Positions 1 through 8,111 of a DNA stretch of 64,000 bases are shown here, in pieces. Position 1 is the first letter of the stretch. Every line of letters begins with the position of its first letter. This DNA is from an uncultured Oscillospiraceae bacterium (lineage in GTDB: Bacteria > Bacillota > Clostridia > Oscillospirales > Acutalibacteraceae), in NCBI GenBank assembly GCA_900540295.1, contig UQFM01000002.1:1-64000 (forward strand), in the 5' to 3' direction. The position numbers and the translations under genes are program-made. Below the pieces are notes generated by a model that saw nothing but the letters and a program-made list of their open reading frames with translations, ran no database searches and had not been told where the DNA came from.

Positions 1-11
1 GATACTGATCG

Positions 12-45
12 GTCTCGTGGGCTCGGAGATGTGTATAAGAGACAG
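12..45 (+). other. Illumina Nextera transposase adapter (contamination)
   Basis: The bases from 12 to 45 match the Nextera read-2 adapter, ending in the 19-base Tn5 mosaic end (GTGTATAAGAGACAG at its 3' side). Bases 1-11 are probably index or primer remnant. The adapter is in frame with the following gene and would add an artificial MYKRQ to the protein. Genomic sequence therefore begins at 46. Confidence 0.97.
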
Positions 46-558
46 ATGTACGCCTACCTGTTCGACGGCTATTGGAAAGACGTCGGCACCATCGACAGCC
101 TGTGGGAGGCAAACCTCGACTTGTTAAATCCGAAAGTGGATTTGGATTTGTCCGACCCGACATGGAAAATTTACTCCAAAACGCCGACTGCACCGCCGCA
201 CTATGTTGCAGGCAGTGCAACCGTGCAGAATTCCATGATTGGCGAAGGCTCGCAGGTGTACGGGGAACTTGATTTCTCCATTCTGTTCCACAATGTGACG
301 GTGGAAGAGGGCGCGGTTGTCCGCGACTCCATTGTCATGCCGGGCACGGTGATTAAATCGGGCGCGGTGGTGCAGTATGCCATCGTCGCAGAAAACGCAG
401 TCATTGAAGCAAACGCCGTGGTCGGTGAACGCCCGGAGGATATGGCAAACTTAGACGACTGGGGCGTAGCCGTGGTCGGCGCAGGTGTAACCGTCGGAAA
501 GGGTGCGCACGTCGCACCGAAAGCCATGGTTGACGCAGACGTAAAGGGGGCAGAATAA
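46..558 (+). CDS. glgC: Glucose-1-phosphate adenylyltransferase catalytic subunit GlgC, C-terminal part (5' truncated)
   Basis: This is the C-terminal part of ADP-glucose pyrophosphorylase, which makes ADP-glucose from glucose-1-phosphate and ATP for glycogen synthesis. It begins at the contig edge with the end of the nucleotidyltransferase domain (GYWKDVGTIDSLWEANLDLL, typical of GlgC) and continues into the left-handed beta-helix with repeating hexapeptides (SMIGEG, SILFHNV, SIVMPGT). About half of the usual roughly 400 residues is missing because the contig starts here. The start codon is not present: an apparent GTG at 31 lies in the sequencing adapter. The stop overlaps the glgD start by one base (TAATG), so the two are translationally coupled. 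Identification is firm from the C-terminal pattern and the operon. Confidence 0.93.
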   Translation: MYAYLFDGYWKDVGTIDSLWEANLDLLNPKVDLDLSDPTWKIYSKTPTAPPHYVAGSATVQNSMIGEGSQVYGELDFSILFHNVTVEEGAVVRDSIVMPGTVIKSGAVVQYAIVAENAVIEANAVVGERPEDMANLDDWGVAVVGAGVTVGKGAHVAPKAMVDADVKGAE

Positions 559-1676
559 TGACGGGCAACAACATTTTAGGCATTATTTATTCCAACAAAT
601 ATGACGAGTGCTTGAATGAAATCACGGGACTGCGCACCATGGGCTCCGTGCCGTTTGCGGGACGCTACCGTCTGATTGACTTTGCACTTTCCAATATGGT
701 AAACAGCGGCATTGAAAAGGTCGGCGTGATTACCAAGAGCAATTATCAGTCCTTAATGGACCATTTGGGCACGGGAAAACCGTGGGACCTTTCCCGTAAG
801 ACGGAGGGCATGTTCATTTTGCCGCCGTTTTCTTCCGCAAGCAATATGGGCGACTACACCAACCGTGTAGAGATGCTGCGCGGTGTGATGGGCTTTATTT
901 CGCGCTCCACCGAAGAATATGTATTGCTGTCCGACTGCAATGAAGTCATGAATATCGACATTGACGAGTTGATGGATTTCCATGCGGACAACAATGCGGA
1001 TGTTTCGATTGTCTATCAGCACGGTGTTTTGCCGAAGCTCGACAATATTATGGAACTGCAAATGCAGGACGGCGGGCGTGTGACGCAGGTGGCGCTTTCC
1101 CCGAACACAACGGGCGAGGTGGACTATTCCTTAAATATGATTTTGATGAAGCGCTCCCTTTTACAGCGTCTTATCAACGAAGCGGTCAGCCTCAATCATG
1201 AGTCCTTCGAGCGCGACATCATTCAGGGCAATACAGAGAAACTGCGGATTTTCGGTTTCGCGGCAAAAGGCTTTACACGGACCATCGATTCGCTTGCAAG
1301 CTATTTTAAGGTCAGCATGGATTTGCTGAATCCGCAAAACTGTGCGCAGCTGTTTGATGCAGACCGTCCGATTTATACAAAGGTACGCGACGATATGCCC
1401 GCAATTTACGGCTTAGGCTCTACCGTGAAAAATTCACTGATTGCCGACGGCTGTATCATCGACGGCGAGGTGGAGAACTCCATTCTGTTCCGCGGTGTGC
1501 GCGTGGAAAAAGGCGCGGTTGTCAAAAATTCGATTTTGATGCAGGGCAGCTTTGTCGCATCGGGTTCAACCCTCAACTATACCATCGCCGACAAGAGCGT
1601 GGCGATTACGCCGAATAAAACGCTCTCGGGCGCAGAGAATTACCCCGTATTTGTCGGCAAAGGTATTGTGATTTAG
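558..1676 (+). CDS. glgD: Glucose-1-phosphate adenylyltransferase regulatory subunit GlgD
   Basis: A 372-residue GlgC paralogue of the GlgD type found next to glgC in Firmicutes, where it modulates the catalytic subunit. Residues 1-250 form the nucleotidyltransferase fold; the N-terminal loop reads TGLRTMGSVPFAGRYRLIDF, in which the usual GGxGxRLxPLT substrate loop of active enzymes is degenerate, as expected of GlgD. The C-terminal 100 residues are the beta-helix (SLIADG, SILFRGV, SILMQGS). It follows glgC with a one-base overlap and precedes glgA after a repeat-filled gap of 314 bp. The assignment rests on length, degenerate loop and position; a catalytic role cannot be excluded from sequence alone. 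Confidence 0.93.
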   Translation: MTGNNILGIIYSNKYDECLNEITGLRTMGSVPFAGRYRLIDFALSNMVNSGIEKVGVITKSNYQSLMDHLGTGKPWDLSRKTEGMFILPPFSSASNMGDYTNRVEMLRGVMGFISRSTEEYVLLSDCNEVMNIDIDELMDFHADNNADVSIVYQHGVLPKLDNIMELQMQDGGRVTQVALSPNTTGEVDYSLNMILMKRSLLQRLINEAVSLNHESFERDIIQGNTEKLRIFGFAAKGFTRTIDSLASYFKVSMDLLNPQNCAQLFDADRPIYTKVRDDMPAIYGLGSTVKNSLIADGCIIDGEVENSILFRGVRVEKGAVVKNSILMQGSFVASGSTLNYTIADKSVAITPNKTLSGAENYPVFVGKGIVI

Positions 1677-1990
1677 GCTGATTTTCCGCAATGCTACATA
1701 TTTAAATACAACTTATTACGCTCCCTCAAAGAGGGAGCTGTCGCGAAGCGACTGAGGGAGTTTTGCGCGAATCGCAGTTCCGTACAGATATATATTGTAG
1801 AGGCGATTCACGAAGCACCCGAGCAATTTGAAAAATTCGCACAAGCACGGCGGGGGCAAGCCCCCGCCCTACCGAGAATCAAATGTACTCTGTGCGATGT
1901 GAGATTCTTCGTTGCGCGCAGAATGACAATTTTGCACAATCCACGTAGGGCGAACGCAGTTCGCCCCTATTATGGAAAGGAAAAAATGAT
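1677..1990. repeat. Repeat-filled gap between glgD and glgA
   Basis: No gene is seen. It holds a CTCCCTC...GAGGGAG module at 1721-1760 (two nested inverted repeats, with a GTCGCGAAGCGAC inner hairpin), a CCCTACCGAGAATC / TTCTTCGT...CAGAATGAC module at about 1848-1925, and a GTAGGG-CGAAC...GTTCG-CCCCTA hairpin at 1944-1970 that ends just before the glgA ribosome binding site. Confidence 0.85.
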
Positions 1991-3415
1991 ATGAAAGTTT
2001 TATATGTTTCCAGCGAAGCACTGCCCTTTATGGCGTCGGGCGGGCTTGCCGATGTGGCAGGCTCTTTGCCGCAGGCTTTGCGCAAGCGTTTAATCGGCTG
2101 CCGCGTAGTGATGCCGCTGTATGACGGCATTCGGCAGGAATTAAAGGACACCATGACCTTCCTCACGAGCATTTCCGTGCCCGTGGCATGGCGCAGACAG
2201 TACTGCGGTATTTTTGAAGCCAAAGCAAACGGCGTCATTTACTACCTGCTGGACAATCAGTATTATTTCAAACGCGACGGCATTTACGGATATTACGACG
2301 ATGCGGAACGGTTCGCGTTTTTCTCCCGCGCCGTACTTGAAATGTTGCCGCACATCGATTTCAAGCCCGACATCATTCACTGCAACGACTGGCAGTCCGC
2401 GCTCACGCCGCTTTATTACAGCACCATGTATGCACAGCGTGACGGGTACCAAAACATCAAAACCATTTTCACGATTCACAACATTCAGTATCAGGGTACA
2501 TACGGCAAGGAGCTGATAGGGGAAGTTCTCGGGCTTCGTCCCGAAGATACGGGTCTGATTGAATATGACGGCGACGTCAACTTTATGAAGGGCGCGATTG
2601 AAACTTCCAACCGTGTGACCACCGTCAGCCCCTCTTATGCCAACGAAATTCTCGACCCGTGGTATTCCCACGGCTTGGACACCATTCTCCGCGAACGCAG
2701 TTTCAAGCTGTCGGGCATTCTCAACGGCATTGATACCGTCAGCTACGACCCCGAAACCGACAAGGACATTTTTGCGCATTACTCGGCGGCGGATTTTTCC
2801 GCGAAAGCCGAAAACAAGCGCGGTTTGCAGGAGCTGATGGGCTTGCCCCAGCGTGCGGATGTGCCGCTGATGGGTATGGTTACGCGCTTGGTCGGACACA
2901 AAGGGCTTGACCTTGTAAAAGCGGTGCTCGACGAATTGCTTTCGACCGAGGATATTCAAATGGTTGTGCTTGGCTCGGGCGAGTGGCAGTATGAAGAATT
3001 TTTCAAGGCGATGGCGGCGAAGCATCCCGACAAATTCGCCGTAAAGCTCGGCTTTGTGCCGTCCCTTTCGCGCAAAATCTATGCGGGCACGGATTTGTTC
3101 TTAATGCCCTCAAAGAGCGAACCCTGCGGACTTTCGCAGATGATTGCGCTTCGCTACGGCTCTATTCCGATTATCCGCGAAACAGGCGGACTGCGCGACA
3201 GCATTCAGGACAGCGGCGACGGCAAGGGCAACGGGTTTACCTTTGCAAGCTACAACGCACACGATATGCTGTATACCGTTCGCCGCGCATTGGAGGGCTA
3301 CAGACAGCCCGACGGCTGGAAGATTCTTATGAAACGTGCCATGGAGTGCGACAACAGCTGGGGCAAATCCGCCAATGCGTATATTAAGCTGTATAAGGAT
3401 GTTTTGAAGGATTGA
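1991..3415 (+). CDS. glgA: Glycogen synthase GlgA (ADP-glucose type)
   Basis: Transfers glucose from ADP-glucose to the growing alpha-1,4-glucan chain; GT5 family, cytosolic. The 474-residue length is normal for bacterial GlgA. The N-terminal substrate-binding motif is SSEALPFMASGGLADVAGSLP (a KTGGL-type motif with MASGGL), the middle has the expected DWQSAL and TIHNIQYQG motifs, and the C-terminal GT-B domain has PSKSEPCGLSQMIALRYGSIPI followed by ETGGL. The ATG at 1991 is preceded by GGAAAGGA. It completes the glgC-glgD-glgA set, although 314 bp of repeats separates it from glgD and may carry its own promoter. Confidence 0.96.
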   Translation: MKVLYVSSEALPFMASGGLADVAGSLPQALRKRLIGCRVVMPLYDGIRQELKDTMTFLTSISVPVAWRRQYCGIFEAKANGVIYYLLDNQYYFKRDGIYGYYDDAERFAFFSRAVLEMLPHIDFKPDIIHCNDWQSALTPLYYSTMYAQRDGYQNIKTIFTIHNIQYQGTYGKELIGEVLGLRPEDTGLIEYDGDVNFMKGAIETSNRVTTVSPSYANEILDPWYSHGLDTILRERSFKLSGILNGIDTVSYDPETDKDIFAHYSAADFSAKAENKRGLQELMGLPQRADVPLMGMVTRLVGHKGLDLVKAVLDELLSTEDIQMVVLGSGEWQYEEFFKAMAAKHPDKFAVKLGFVPSLSRKIYAGTDLFLMPSKSEPCGLSQMIALRYGSIPIIRETGGLRDSIQDSGDGKGNGFTFASYNAHDMLYTVRRALEGYRQPDGWKILMKRAMECDNSWGKSANAYIKLYKDVLKD

Positions 3416-3745
3416 GCGAATCCCTGTAAAATTTGCAAAAATTTACAAGGATGCGCGAACCGTAGGGGCGTGCATCGCGCGCCCGCCGAAATCTGATGAA
3501 ATTTCGCGGACGGACAAGGATGTCCGTCCCAACACGCGTATCCAATTCATTTTGTGCCGTGTGAGATTCTTCGCTACGCTCAGAATGACAAATTCGCACC
3601 AACCGTAGGGGCGAACTGTGTTCGCCCGATGGAGTTTGATAGCTTTTTTACGGCGGAAGTTGTACGGTCAGTGTTTGACAAAGAATGAAAAACGCGGGGC
3701 GGCATTTGCCGTCCCGCGAGCTTTATACATAAGGAGTAAGAACCG
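3416..3745. repeat. Repeat-filled gap after glgA
   Basis: No gene is seen. It contains hairpin modules GTAGGGGCGTGCA.../GCGCGCCCG (3462-3485), a GGACGGACA...TGTCCGTCC stem (about 3508-3530), the TTCTTCGC...CAGAATGAC module (3564-3589) and GTAGGGGCGAAC...GTTCGCCCG (3604-3628). A GC-rich inverted repeat at 3693-3718 (CGCGGGGCGGC / GCCGTCCCGCG) lies just upstream of the GNAT gene and could be a weak terminator; it lacks a clear T tract. Confidence 0.8.
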
Positions 3746-4219
3746 ATGATTCGCAAAGCACAGGCAAAGGATGCACCGCGGGTGCATGCGCTTTTAGAGG
3801 AGATTGTAAAACTGCATCACGAGGGACGTCCCGATATTTTCGCGGGCACCAGCCCGAAATACGACGTCCCCGCGTTAGTTGAAAAATTCCAAAAGGACGG
3901 CGAATACATTTTTGTTTCCGTCGATGAAAACGACTGCGTCAACGGATATGTGATGTGCATTTTAGAGGAAAAGGACGACCTGTTTTTCACCCAAAGACCG
4001 TACCGTACGCTGTATGTGGATGATTTGTGCGTGGACAAGTCCGCGCAAAAGGGCGGTATCGGGCGCGCCTTAATGGAGCGCGCCGTGGAGCAGGCACGCG
4101 AACTGCATTGCTACAATCTGGACTTGAATGTCTGGGCATGCAACACGGATGCGATTCGATTTTATGAAAAAATCGGGATGCAAAAACAGCGGCAGTATAT
4201 GGAATTTGTGTTGGGTTGA
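3746..4219 (+). CDS. GNAT family N-acetyltransferase
   Basis: A 157-residue acetyl-CoA-dependent acetyltransferase of the GNAT fold. Motif A, which binds the pyrophosphate of acetyl-CoA, is visible as VDKSAQKGGIGRALMERA around residues 98-115, and motif B as AIRFYEKIGM near 137-146. The substrate cannot be predicted. The ATG at 3746 has a good ribosome binding site (AAGGAG at about 3731). The gene stands alone, ending in the bidirectional terminator at 4266-4307 shared with the convergent GtrA gene. Confidence 0.88.
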   Translation: MIRKAQAKDAPRVHALLEEIVKLHHEGRPDIFAGTSPKYDVPALVEKFQKDGEYIFVSVDENDCVNGYVMCILEEKDDLFFTQRPYRTLYVDDLCVDKSAQKGGIGRALMERAVEQARELHCYNLDLNVWACNTDAIRFYEKIGMQKQRQYMEFVLG

Positions 4220-4265
4220 GAAAACTGTGTGCCGTTCTGCACTGGCTTCGGAAAGAACAAACGCA

Positions 4266-4307
4266 AAACTCCGCCGAAACGAATTTTCAGTCGTTTCGGC
4301 GGAGTTT
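4266..4307. terminator. Bidirectional Rho-independent terminator
   Basis: A perfect 17-bp inverted repeat (4266-4282 with 4291-4307) with an 8-base loop, preceded by A-rich and followed by T-rich sequence, lies between the converging GNAT and GtrA genes and can terminate both. Confidence 0.9.
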
Positions 4308-4336
4308 CTCTTTACATATGTAAGCAACGGGATGGC

Positions 4337-4873
4337 TTATTTTTCTTCTTTTTTGTCCTCTTTCTTTTTGCGGAAGAGAATTTTGTCTACGGGGAAATAC
4401 AGGAAGAACTGTAATGCCGAGCAAACCGCTGTAGCAATGTTTCTTGCCGCCGCATCAGACCAACCGATGTCGTTGAGAATCCAGCCGTAAACCGTCGGAT
4501 TCAACCACTGCGAGAAGCAAATCAAAGCAATGGTGAACACTATGTAAATCGGTAAAACCACCTTTGTGTTTGCACCGGAGTTGAAAGTCTTTTCCTTATT
4601 GACAAAGAACGCAACAATTTGCGCCGCAATGTTGGAAATTGCAAAAACCCAGAAGTAACCCCAGCCGCCGTCCTCTACAGGATAGTGGAACACGAAGAAA
4701 TCGCAGGGGCTGTCATACAGCGGGCGGAAAATCAACGGTAACAGGTTGACCAAACCGAACTGCACGATGCAAGCACCGAGGCTGACGACGATAAATTTCA
4801 CGAATTGCCACAGTGTGTTGATTGCACTGCCTTTGCCTTCGGCAGCCTTATCAATGTTGTTTAACTTTCCCAT
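4337..4873 (-). CDS. GtrA-like family membrane protein
   Basis: A 178-residue protein of the GtrA family (PF04138), four-helix membrane proteins associated with polyprenyl-linked sugar transfer in cell-surface polysaccharide modification. Helices can be seen at about 22-50, 75-100 (followed by the family-typical NKEKTFNS), 105-125 and 145-165; the C-terminus is highly charged (KKKEDKKEEK). A glycosyltransferase partner is not adjacent, so the exact role is unknown. The ATG has AAAGGAG eight bases upstream. Confidence 0.87.
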   Translation of the reverse strand: MGKLNNIDKAAEGKGSAINTLWQFVKFIVVSLGACIVQFGLVNLLPLIFRPLYDSPCDFFVFHYPVEDGGWGYFWVFAISNIAAQIVAFFVNKEKTFNSGANTKVVLPIYIVFTIALICFSQWLNPTVYGWILNDIGWSDAAARNIATAVCSALQFFLYFPVDKILFRKKKEDKKEEK

Positions 4874-4909
4874 TGAACAAATCTCCTTTTTCTGTTAAAA
4901 GTTCGTTTT

Positions 4910-4939
4910 ATTTTATCATGTATTTGCAGGCGCGCGCAA
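4910..4939 (-). promoter_or_regulatory. Possible promoter of the GtrA gene
   Basis: On the minus strand a TTGCGC (4934-4939) and a TAAAAT (4910-4915) are separated by 18 bp, about 37 bases upstream of the GtrA start. The match to the sigma-A consensus is moderate. Confidence 0.45.
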
Positions 4940-5049
4940 GTGAAAAAGTGAATAAGATTTGCTTTTTTTATTTATGAATAATCCACAAAACACGGCGCTC
5001 TGTTTGTTATATGTTTCACAAATGCAGGGATAATATTTCTTTTGCAGGA

Positions 5050-5078
5050 TTGCAAAACCATACAGGGTTTTGTATAAT
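5050..5078 (+). promoter_or_regulatory. Predicted sigma-A promoter of the tcdA operon
   Basis: TTGCAA (5050-5055) and a perfect TATAAT (5073-5078) with a 17-bp spacer lie about 90 bp upstream of tcdA. The rest of the 4874-5169 gap is AT-rich and holds no gene that I can support. Confidence 0.75.
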
Positions 5079-5169
5079 ACAGATAGACTGAAAAGCAAAT
5101 CACGCCCTGCGCCCGAAAAGCACCCGCTTTATCGCGGCAGGCGAAAAGAGATAAGGGGGAGATACGGAT

Positions 5170-5883
5170 ATGGAGACGATGGATTCCCGCACCCGACTGC
5201 TGTTGGGCGATGCAAACATGTGCCTGCTTCGAAACGCACATGTCGCGGTGTTCGGCGTCGGCGGTGTGGGCGGTTATGTGTGTGAAGCACTGGCGCGGTG
5301 CGGCGTCGGGTCGCTGGATTTAATCGACAGTGATACCGTCAGTGTCAGCAATCTGAACCGTCAGATTCTTGCCCTGCATTCCACCGTCGGGCGCGATAAA
5401 ACAGAGGTCATGCGCGAACGCATTGCAGATATCGATTCGTCCGTACAGGTGCGCACCTATAAAATATTTTTCACCCCTGAAAACGCGTCCGATTTCGATT
5501 TTTCACAATACACCTATGTGGTGGATGCGATTGACACCGTTGCGGGAAAAATCGCATTGGCAGAGCACTGTCACGAAGCAAACGTACCGCTGATTTCCTC
5601 GATGGGCGCGGGCAACAAGCTGCATCCCGAATTATTCGAGATAGCGGATATTTACGAGACCTCTGTCTGTCCGCTGGCGCGCGTGATGCGCACGGAACTG
5701 CGCAAACGCGGCATTCCAAAACTGAAAGTTGTGTATTCCAAAGAAATTCCGCAAAAGCCTGCCGACGGCAAAGTCCCTGAAAGCCGCGGACGGCATTTGC
5801 CGGGCAGTATATCCTTTACCCCGTCCGCCGCAGGCTTGATTCTTGCAGGCGCGGTCGTGCGGGACATCCTCAATATAGAATAG
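5170..5883 (+). CDS. tcdA: tRNA threonylcarbamoyladenosine dehydratase (TcdA/CsdL family)
   Basis: A 237-residue E1/ThiF-like enzyme that uses ATP to cyclise t6A at position 37 of tRNA to ct6A. The nucleotide-binding motif GVGGVGGYVCEALAR is at about residues 27-41, followed by DLIDSDTVSVSNLNRQI, and the YVVDAIDTVAGKIAL and ISSMGAGNKLHP segments characteristic of the TcdA branch. The ATG at 5170 is preceded by AAGGGGGAG. It is followed after 12 bp by an aldo/keto reductase gene and probably shares its transcript. Confidence 0.92.
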   Translation: METMDSRTRLLLGDANMCLLRNAHVAVFGVGGVGGYVCEALARCGVGSLDLIDSDTVSVSNLNRQILALHSTVGRDKTEVMRERIADIDSSVQVRTYKIFFTPENASDFDFSQYTYVVDAIDTVAGKIALAEHCHEANVPLISSMGAGNKLHPELFEIADIYETSVCPLARVMRTELRKRGIPKLKVVYSKEIPQKPADGKVPESRGRHLPGSISFTPSAAGLILAGAVVRDILNIE

Positions 5884-5895
5884 GAGAGAAACAGT

Positions 5896-7014
5896 ATGCA
5901 ATACCGTAATTTCGGCAAAACAGGCGAAAAGGTTTCCGCGCTTGGCTTCGGTTGTATGCGTCTGCCTACACAAAACAATCTTCTGCACAGCATTGACGAA
6001 CCCGAGGCTATGAAAATCGTCCGCGAGGGCATTGACCGAGGCATCAATTACATAGATACGGCATTTTTCTATCACAACGGCAAAAGCGAGGGTTTTGTCG
6101 GTAAGGCATTGCAGGACGGCTATCGCGAGAAGGTTCTGCTTGCCACAAAATCGCCGTTCGGCGGATTCAAATTCGGTTTTGAATTCGACAAAATTTTGGA
6201 TACGCAGTTAAAACGCCTGCAAACCGACCATATCGATATGTATTTACTGCATGCGGCGGATTTAAAGTCATGGAAGAATTCCGCACTGAAATTTGATTTG
6301 CTTTCTAAAATGGAAAAAGCACGAGACGCAGGCAAGATTCGGTATATCGGGTTTTCTTTCCACGACAGCTTCGAGGCGTTCATGACGATTTTAAACGGCT
6401 ACGACCGTTGGGATTTTTGCCAGATTCAGTATAACTATGTCAATACCGATTATCAGGCGGGCACAAAGGGCTTGGAAGCCGCCGCCGCAAAAGGACTCGG
6501 CGTCATTGTGATGGAGCCGTTGCTCGGCGGAAAATTGGCGTTACCGACCGAAAATGTAAAATCCGCGCTCCCCACGGGCGTACCGCCCGTACAGGCGGCG
6601 CTTGACTTTATTTGGGACAGACCCGAAGTCAGCCTGCTTTTAAGCGGTATGAGCAATGCACAGCAGGTGCGGGAAAATCTGCAATACGCCGAAGAGAGCC
6701 GCATTGGGAAACTCGATGAAGTGCAAAAGGCCTGCTATCCCAAAGCAAAACAGATTTTTGATACCGCCGCGCGAGTCTCCTGTACACACTGCGATTACTG
6801 CATGCCCTGTCCCGTCGGGGTAGAAATTCCCGAAATTTTCGCCTGCTACAATAAAAGTGCGGCAGATAAGAACGGTGCGAAAAAACAGTATAAGAAAATC
6901 AAAGGTGCGGCGCAAAAATGCGTTGCCTGCGGAAAATGCGAAACAAAATGCCCCCAACAGCTGCCGATTCGCGAAAAATTAAAAGAAGCCGACGCGTTTT
7001 TCAAAGGAGAATAA
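5896..7014 (+). CDS. Aldo/keto reductase with C-terminal 4Fe-4S ferredoxin-like domain
   Basis: A 372-residue protein. Residues 1-270 form an aldo/keto reductase barrel (GFGCMRLP, NYIDTAFFYHNGKSE with the catalytic Tyr, and ATKSP). Residues 290-350 carry two cysteine clusters, CTHCDYCMPCPVGV and CVACGKCETKCP, typical of AKRs that couple to iron-sulfur electron transfer in anaerobes. The natural substrate is unknown. A good ribosome binding site (GGAGAG) precedes the ATG. It sits between tcdA and the ECF S-component gene with very short gaps. Confidence 0.92.
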   Translation: MQYRNFGKTGEKVSALGFGCMRLPTQNNLLHSIDEPEAMKIVREGIDRGINYIDTAFFYHNGKSEGFVGKALQDGYREKVLLATKSPFGGFKFGFEFDKILDTQLKRLQTDHIDMYLLHAADLKSWKNSALKFDLLSKMEKARDAGKIRYIGFSFHDSFEAFMTILNGYDRWDFCQIQYNYVNTDYQAGTKGLEAAAAKGLGVIVMEPLLGGKLALPTENVKSALPTGVPPVQAALDFIWDRPEVSLLLSGMSNAQQVRENLQYAEESRIGKLDEVQKACYPKAKQIFDTAARVSCTHCDYCMPCPVGVEIPEIFACYNKSAADKNGAKKQYKKIKGAAQKCVACGKCETKCPQQLPIREKLKEADAFFKGE

Positions 7015-7017
7015 TCT

Positions 7018-7572
7018 GTGGAACGCATAAGAGAAAAGCCAACCGCCTTTTCCGCGCGCACGGTTGCGACTGCGGCGCTTGTCTGTGCACTTTCCGTTCT
7101 TGTGCCGCAGGTATTCCATTTGATTGGCGGAAAACCGCTGGGAAATGCATTTTTACCGATGCACCTGCCCGTGCTTTTGGGCGGATATTTGCTGAATCCT
7201 GCCGCCGCCATGCTTTGCGGCATGCTTTCACCGATACTCGGTTTTTTACTGACGGGTATGCCCGCCGTGCCGCGGTTGTTCTTTATGATTTTTGAATTGG
7301 GCGCTTACGGCTTGTTTACTTCGCTGTTTGCACGCAAGTGCCGACTGCCCGTATTTTTGCCTGCCGCTGTCAATGCTTGCAGGCAGAGCGGTCTACTTTT
7401 TGAGCTTGGTGTTCGCATTGAACCTTTTGCATTTAAAAATTTCCGAAACGCCCTCTGCCGCGGCGGCACTCGTTACCGCCGTAACAACGGGTGCACCCGG
7501 CATTATTTTACAGCTTTGCGCCGTACCCGCATTACTTACGGCAATGCGCAAAGCAAAGGTGATACATTATGA
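7018..7572 (+). CDS. ECF transporter S component, apparent frameshift near 7370-7385
   Basis: The first 120 residues look like a substrate-binding S component of an energy-coupling factor transporter: hydrophobic, with ALVCALSVLVPQVFHLIGG, FLPMHLPVLLGGYLLNP and PILGFLLTGMPAVPR. After about residue 118 the reading frame turns into an Arg/Cys-rich tail unlike any membrane protein. The expected continuation (MLAGRAVYFLSLVF through AALVTAVTTGAPGIILQL) is encoded one base forward and runs to a stop at 7594. A single extra base in about 7370-7385 would explain this. Start is GTG at 7018 behind AAAGGAG. Either a sequencing or assembly error or a young pseudogene; the vitamin transported is unknown. 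Confidence 0.75.
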   Translation: MERIREKPTAFSARTVATAALVCALSVLVPQVFHLIGGKPLGNAFLPMHLPVLLGGYLLNPAAAMLCGMLSPILGFLLTGMPAVPRLFFMIFELGAYGLFTSLFARKCRLPVFLPAAVNACRQSGLLFELGVRIEPFAFKNFRNALCRGGTRYRRNNGCTRHYFTALRRTRITYGNAQSKGDTL

Positions 7573-7988
7573 ACCGAGATTTGGAAAACTGTAAATCCGT
7601 TTTGCATGCGGAAGGCTGTACCTGCGTGGCCCGGCAGGACGGTCAGTTGTATACTGCCACAGAGCGCGGTATCCGTCCGCTGATGCAATGGCTGGAATCG
7701 GGTGCTTTACACGGCGCCGTGCTGGCGGACAAAGTAATCGGCAAAGCGGCGGCGTTTTTATTGGAAAAAGGCGGCGTAACCGCAATCTATGCCGATGTTA
7801 TCAGTGTGCCAGCCGCAGAAGTGTTGGAACGCGCCGACATTCCGTATAGCTTCCGAACGAAAGTCCCGTATATCCAAAACCGTACAGGTAACGGCATGTG
7901 CCCTATGGAAAGCGCCGTGCTGTCGGTAAAAGACGCGGACGAGGCATATTTAAAATTGCAGGAAACCCTGCGGAATTTAGCAAAGTAG
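7569..7988 (+). CDS. DUF1893 domain-containing protein
   Basis: A 139-residue protein matching DUF1893, a small family with a cytidine deaminase-like fold and no settled function. Visible family features are the N-terminal LHAEGCTCVARQDGQLYTA, the GIRPLMQWLESG segment and the VLADKVIGKAAAFLLEKGGV stretch, then the C-terminal GNGMCPMESAVL motif. The gene starts inside the end of the ECF S-component region (ATGA overlap with the uncorrected frame, 26 bp with the corrected one), so it is co-transcribed with it. A terminator follows at 8060. Confidence 0.85.
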   Translation: MNRDLENCKSVLHAEGCTCVARQDGQLYTATERGIRPLMQWLESGALHGAVLADKVIGKAAAFLLEKGGVTAIYADVISVPAAEVLERADIPYSFRTKVPYIQNRTGNGMCPMESAVLSVKDADEAYLKLQETLRNLAK

Positions 7989-8059
7989 GGGAAAATGGTT
8001 TGCCCGCCGAAGTATGGGATGTTCATGACGCACAGATATGGTTATCTTATATCAAATCA

Positions 8060-8090
8060 AAAGCACGCTGAACCCTTGTCAGCGTGCTTT
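8060..8090. terminator. Rho-independent terminator, probably bidirectional
   Basis: A 12-bp perfect stem (8060-8071 with 8079-8090), with A-rich flank on one side and T-rich on the other, lies between the converging DUF1893 gene and the cysteine-rich protein gene. Confidence 0.9.
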
Positions 8091-8111
8091 CATTTAGGCT
8101 ACTTTGTCTTT

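Noticed and set aside
2141..3025. Long minus-strand open frame inside glgA
   Set aside because: Fully antisense to a well-conserved gene, no ribosome binding site, composition typical of a shadow frame.
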